A program made the translations under genes and the position numbers. Positions 60,104 through 64,000 of a DNA stretch of 64,000 nt are shown piece by piece. Position 1 is the first letter of the stretch. The number at the start of each line of letters is the position of its first letter. This DNA comes from Populus alba (Eukaryota > Streptophyta > Magnoliopsida > Malpighiales > Salicaceae): positions 4,278,001 to 4,342,000 of the forward strand of contig NC_133302.1 of NCBI RefSeq assembly GCF_005239225.2. Reading direction: 5' to 3'. The notes under the pieces were generated by a model, which was not told the origin of the DNA, ran no database searches, and was given only the letters and a program-made list of their open reading frames with translations.

Positions 60104-61625
60104 AAATCGCAGAGGCAGAAGTGCAGGGAGACCAATAGGCTTGGGGAACTGACGTGACGGAAGACTTGGTCAGGGCATAGAGACCATCTTTACTCTGACC
60201 TGAGAGAAGGACTTCATGGGTGTTGAAATCCTTGACATAAAACACACGAGGGTGAAATTCAAAATAAACATTATTATCAAGACAAAATTTCTGAACAAAG
60301 AGCAGAGGTTTTGTGATTGCAGGAACATGAAGAACATTAGATAAGGTGAAAGAACGATGTGGTGTATATATTTTTGTATGACCAAGATGAGATATAGGAA
60401 GGCCCTTACCATCACCAACATGCAAATTATCATTACCAAGGTACGGTTCTGAAGCGGTCAAGGTGGCAAGATCAGGTGTGACGTGTTGATTGGCACCGGT
60501 ATCTGGAAACCAATCAACAGAATCGGTTGAGGAGAGATTGCGCTGCACCAGGTTGGCAGTAGGTTGTTGGCCATAACCTCGTTGCTGGAATTGAGGGCAA
60601 TGGGGAGCTGTATGGCCTAAATTCTGACACAGTTGACAGCGTGGATTCTGCCCCCTATTACGCTGCCAAGAGCCTTGCCTATTGTCACCGAAGGAGGAGT
60701 TTTGGAAGCTGCGGTGATCAGGTCTGGAGCCAGCAAATCGGTTGCCTCTGTTGTTGGACTGGTTGGGACGCCAGCCACCGTTGAAGCGGCCCCTACTACG
60801 GCCAAAATAGTCAAAAGTCTGGCGCTGTGCAACAAGAGCAGAAGATGGAATGCTGGGTGTGGGCAGCAGAGGAGCATGTATGGAAGCAGAAGATTTGTGA
60901 AGAAATTCATGTGTGAGGAGATGGCTGTGAAGATCTGCATATGATAAAGGTTCAGCCTTGGTAATAAGACTGGTAACTAAGTCTTTAAACTCTCCCCGAA
61001 GACCACGAAACACATATAAATTGAAATCTTCAAGTGAAACTGGCCGACCAGCAGCAGCCAATTCATCAAATAAGGCCTTCGCTTTTTGCATAAATTGAGT
61101 TACTGATTCATCACCCTGTCGAAGATCCTGAAGAGAGCCGTGAAGTTGCATAATACGAGAGTTGGAGGTGGAAGCGAGAGCTCGCTCAAGAGTGCCCTAA
61201 GCTGAACAAGAACTTTGACAACCAACAACAAGATGCAAAACTTCCATAGATAGGGAGGAAAGAAGAGCACTTAGAACATGTGTTGATGGACATGTGTTGG
61301 AGCCATCAACAAAACCAAAAACTCCTTGGCCTAGGAGATAAGGTAGCATTTGCATACGCCAATATAAATAATTGGTGTTTGTTAATTTGAGGGAGATGAC
61401 TTGATGAGTGTGAGAAAGAGAGATAATGCTTACGGCAGTAGAGGCAGCAAACGTGGGCTGCAAGAGGAGGCGTTCACCAGCCATGGTAGAGGAGAATCCA
61501 GGCGGTGACGTAGTTGAGGAAAGCAGAGGAGGCGCTGCAAGAGAAGAGGGCTGCACTGTCGGAGAAGAAGAAAGTTGGACTGTTGGTGCTGTAGAATTTG
61601 AAGATGTATGTGGTGGTTGTTCCAT
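60087..61625 (-). pseudogene. copia B gag and protease, one frame with one TAG
   Basis: ATG at 61625 (MEQPPHTSS) opens gag: LKLTNTNYLYWRMQM, then a TAG at 61197-61199 where a Trp is expected, then MQLHGSLQDLRQGDE, LYVFRGLRGEFKDLVTSL, an Arg/Gly/Asn-rich stretch and a perfect CCHC knuckle (CQLCQNLGHTAPHC) near 60640-60600. The protease active site WFPDTGANQHVT follows near 60510, then LHVGDGKGLPIS. Apart from the TAG the frame is open for about 513 codons, the best preserved coding part of any copia element here. Confidence 0.9.
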
Positions 61626-61685
61626 TGAAAAAGGGAGGTTGGAGGCTATGAGAAAATTATGTTTAATTTATTTTAGGGTTTTGTA

Positions 61686-61697
61686 GCTCTGATACCA
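61686..61697 (-). other. Primer-binding site of copia B (tRNA-iMet type)
   Basis: TGGTATCAGAGC on the minus strand, directly next to the LTR end at 61698. Confidence 0.9.
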
Positions 61698-61878
61698 AGT
61701 TGAGAATAATAGAATGTGTTGGGTTATGCCTTAGCCAACCTTCCTATTTATATAGAGGCAGTAGAACACTGCAGTAACTGTAATGATTACAACATCTTAT
61801 ATTAGAATCCTATTCTGATATATACATGAGTAACTGTAATGATTACAACATCCTATATTAGAATTCTATTCTATAATA
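61698..61878 (-). repeat. 5' LTR of copia B
   Basis: 181 bases matching 56808-57030 and 47233-47417. It contains two copies of a GTAACTGTAATGATTACAAC motif (about 61773 and 61829). Confidence 0.9.
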
Positions 61879-61952
61879 TGCTCACACTGCTCATGTTTTC
61901 TTTTTTCTATTATATATTTATTCTTGATTTTACAAAAAAAAAAAAAAAAAAA
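61879..61952 (+). mobile_element. LINE 3' end with poly(A) tail
   Basis: Continuation of the LINE from 56807, ending in 19 A at 61934-61952. The tail sits 25 bases before the ATG of the orphan exon at 61978. Confidence 0.8.
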
Positions 61953-61977
61953 GCTAGTGGATTGCAGACGAAGGAAG

Positions 61978-62101
61978 ATGGCTCCTGCACTCTCTGATAT
62001 CTTGAGAATCATGTCTAGCGTACTTGTGCTTATGTTACTAATGTTCTGCATGAGAGCAATTAACTTGGAGGCCCAAGTTGGGAGCCTTGCTCCTGATGAA
62101 G
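61978..62101 (+). pseudogene. Orphan exon 1 of an LRR-malectin receptor kinase (array unit 2)
   Basis: ATG at 61978, MAPALSDILRIMSSVLVLML, signal peptide and APDEG, ending at the same GT donor as units 1 and 3 (124 nt). About 60 bases of intron 1 follow, then the sequence jumps at about 62165 to the upstream region of unit 3, so no exon 2 exists for it. The LINE poly(A) directly in front removes its normal 5' flank. Confidence 0.88.
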
Positions 62102-62164
62102 GTACATATATATATTTTTAATTTGGTTCAGATGAGCAGATTCTTTAATGTTTAGAGGAAGACA

Positions 62165-62927
62165 TGCAGTTGTAATGCCTCGAATTGGAAATTAGATAGC
62201 ATTTTAAGGCCTATGTTAATTTTTTTTTTTTATCAGAGTAAAAAGATTTCAGTCGTATATTAATTATTTAATTTGCTTATGATATAATTTATCGTATCAA
62301 ATAATTATTTTAATTAAAAAAAATTCAACTTAATAATTTCAAAAATTATTTAAATTAACTCACTAACACATTCTCTTTTTTAAACTTCAATTTTTGTTTT
62401 TATATAACCGTTTATATTAATTCTCTAATGCATTCGTCTGTAGAAACAAAATACTTTGTCAATGTTAATAATAATAATAATAATAATAACAATATAAAAA
62501 ATTAGTCGAGATGTGTTCAAATTATAAATTTACATTCTGTAATTGCTAATATAATAACTATTAGAGATTTACATGGCTATTAGTTTTAGGACTTGTGGGA
62601 CTAGTCAATGTGTGCGCAAGTTGACCGGACATTCAAATTAATAATAAAAAAAATTAATTTAGTATTTTGGTGAAATAGTGTGGAGGACTGGAAAACCAAC
62701 ACACGGAAACTCATAGAGCCACCCAAGAGAGAGACTGGTAGGAATCCAACTTTGAAATGATATTCTTTATGATATTTCATTTTGAGAGATTATTCAATAC
62801 AATTGGATTAATAAATATATTTTATAAAGATATTTAAAAATAAAAAATATTATGTCTGAAAATATAGCATCTCTTCTCTGTATCTTTTATTTTAAAAATT
62901 TAAAACTCATTGTAAAATTATTTCAGA

Positions 62928-62962
<35 letters not shown>

Positions 62963-63475
62963 AATATATATATATATGGTTTTATTGTTTCTGTTTCCAT
63001 TATCACGAGATAATAATCAAATCATGTTGATATACCATCTTTTTAGGAAGCTACCTGTGTGAGGCTCGAATATGAAAACTTTTATATAAAGTGAGTCTCT
63101 TTTTCTCCGTTTCACACACAAATGAATACGTGAACGTAAAATTCTTCTTCCTTAGTTCGGATACTTCCTCTCTAATTTCCCGTGATATTTATTATTAAAA
63201 GAGTAATATAAATTTATTTTTTCTTTACCATATAATAAAAGAATTAAATAAAAAACAAATCTAAAAATAAAAATAAAATAAAATTAAAAATATCTAACAC
63301 CCAATAAAATTCAATAGTATTAGGTTGACTCCTAACCCCACCTACCAGTGGTGTGCCTGCTGAAAGCATACAAGACAAGGTAAGAAAGACCCCACATCAT
63401 GAAAGGTCGACTATAATAATGCATCTCCAGGCAGCCTACTAAATAACTCTTGAAGTGGATTGCAGACTAAGGAAG
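62165..63475 (+). promoter_or_regulatory. Upstream region of receptor-kinase unit 3
   Basis: Collinear with 30620-31570 and 32610-32875 in front of unit 1. It contains a long TA microsatellite (62926-62976). No gene. Confidence 0.65.
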
Positions 63476-63619
63476 ATGGCTCCTGCACTCTCTGATATCT
63501 TGAGAATCATGTCTAGCTTACTTGTGCTTATGTTACTAATGTTTTGCATGGGAGCAATTAACTTGGAGGCCCAAGATTTGAGCCTTGCTCCTGATGAAGG
63601 TACATACATACATACATAC

Positions 63620-63667
<48 letters not shown>

Positions 63668-64000
63668 GATTTTCATACACTCTTCGATAACGCAGTCATC
63701 AAATGTGATTGTATTTCCGAATTCTGTAACCATGTTAGTAATGGCATCATGCAGTGATTTTCTTACAGAATTCTGTGTTTTCTGCAAACATTTCTTGGCA
63801 AGGCATTGTAGAAGCCACCAGCTAATCATCCCAGAATTAGACGTTGAGATTTAATTGTGATTTATGCAGTGGAAGCTCTACTTGAAGTAGCAGCACAACT
63901 GGGCAAAAAAGGCTGGAATCGCAATATGAAACTGTGCAATGATACAATTTTACCTCGAAAGCTAGAAGCTGACAATAAAGTTGTTTGCAATTGCTCAGTT
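63476..64000 (+). CDS. LRR-malectin receptor-like kinase, array unit 3 (5' end, runs off the window)
   Basis: Exon 1 is 63476-63599 (MAPALSDILRIMSSLLVLML, then FCMGAINLEAQDLSLAPDEG). The signal peptide is a hydrophobic core of about 15 residues, with cleavage likely near LEAQ. Exon 2 starts at 63870 after TTATGCAG and reads VEALLEVAAQLGKKGWNRNM to the window end, with the paired Cys of the pre-LRR cap (LCNDT, VCNCS). It is almost identical to unit 1, so the duplication is recent. No uORF-making duplication is present here. Confidence 0.9.
63601..63663 (+). repeat. CATA/TA microsatellite in intron 1 of unit 3
   Basis: (CATA)n followed by a long (TA)n run directly after the exon 1 donor. Confidence 0.9.

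Larger units (their letters stand above)
56808..61878 (-). mobile_element. Copia B, Ty1/copia LTR retrotransposon inserted in the LINE
   Basis: LTRs lie at 61698-61878 (5') and 56808-57030 (3'), with target duplication TGCTC at 56803-56807 and 61879-61883. The LTR sense ends are TATTATA...CTCAACT, again TA...CT. The primer site is tRNA-Met type. Gag, protease, integrase, reverse transcriptase and RNase H lie in copia order on -. It is closely related in protein to copia A but has different LTRs. Frameshifts cluster at 56870-57790 and 59870-60100, at least partly sequencing noise. Confidence 0.93.

Overview
The window looks like an interspersed, transposon-rich stretch of a woody eudicot genome. 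Poplar (Populus) or another Salicaceae is my best guess, from the 11S globulin, the receptor-kinase family and the AT-rich miniature repeats; this is recognition from memory, not a search. It holds one clear single-copy gene end (11S seed globulin, far left), a tandem array of LRR-malectin receptor-like kinase genes (about 28-64 kb), and much transposon sequence between them.

1-25.9 kb. After the globulin last exon (176-568) comes a three-level nest of LTR retrotransposons. The outermost is a degraded Ty1/copia element on + (1016-25918, tRNA-Met primer site). Its gag is split by a Tat/Ogre-like, apparently non-coding element on - (1812-21747, LTRs of about 1.93 kb, tRNA-Arg-like primer site, target duplication CAGCT). 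That element is split in turn by an Athila-type Ty3/gypsy element on + (8249-17979, tRNA-Asp primer site, target duplication GACCC). Between its integrase and its 3' LTR the Athila element carries a small ORF of unknown function with a cysteine cluster, and an intronless copy of a LOG-type cytokinin-activating phosphoribohydrolase gene. The Tat-like element contains about 1.2 kb of short tandem repeats whose cores are small inverted repeats.

26-30.6 kb. Mostly AT-rich intergenic DNA with gene debris: a type I MADS-box start, the last exon of an LRR receptor kinase broken by a MITE-like segment, and a kinase fragment of a G-type lectin receptor kinase. A 62-bp inverted repeat marks a rearrangement junction.

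30.6-64 kb. The receptor-kinase array. Unit 1 starts at 32926 and can be followed exon by exon through signal peptide, LRR exons (mostly exactly 72 nt), malectin-like domain, membrane segment and kinase. From about 39.7 kb the sequence becomes rich in single-base insertions and deletions, and at 50510-51009 there is a run of exactly 500 N. The 9 kb on either side of that run (41258-50509 and 51010-60023) are collinear copies of the same sequence, down to the same copia insertion site, so this is most simply an unresolved assembly overlap. A LINE 3' fragment with a copia element (minus strand, 56808-61878) inserted in it lies directly upstream of an orphan first exon (61978). A further receptor-kinase gene begins at 63476 and runs off the end of the window.
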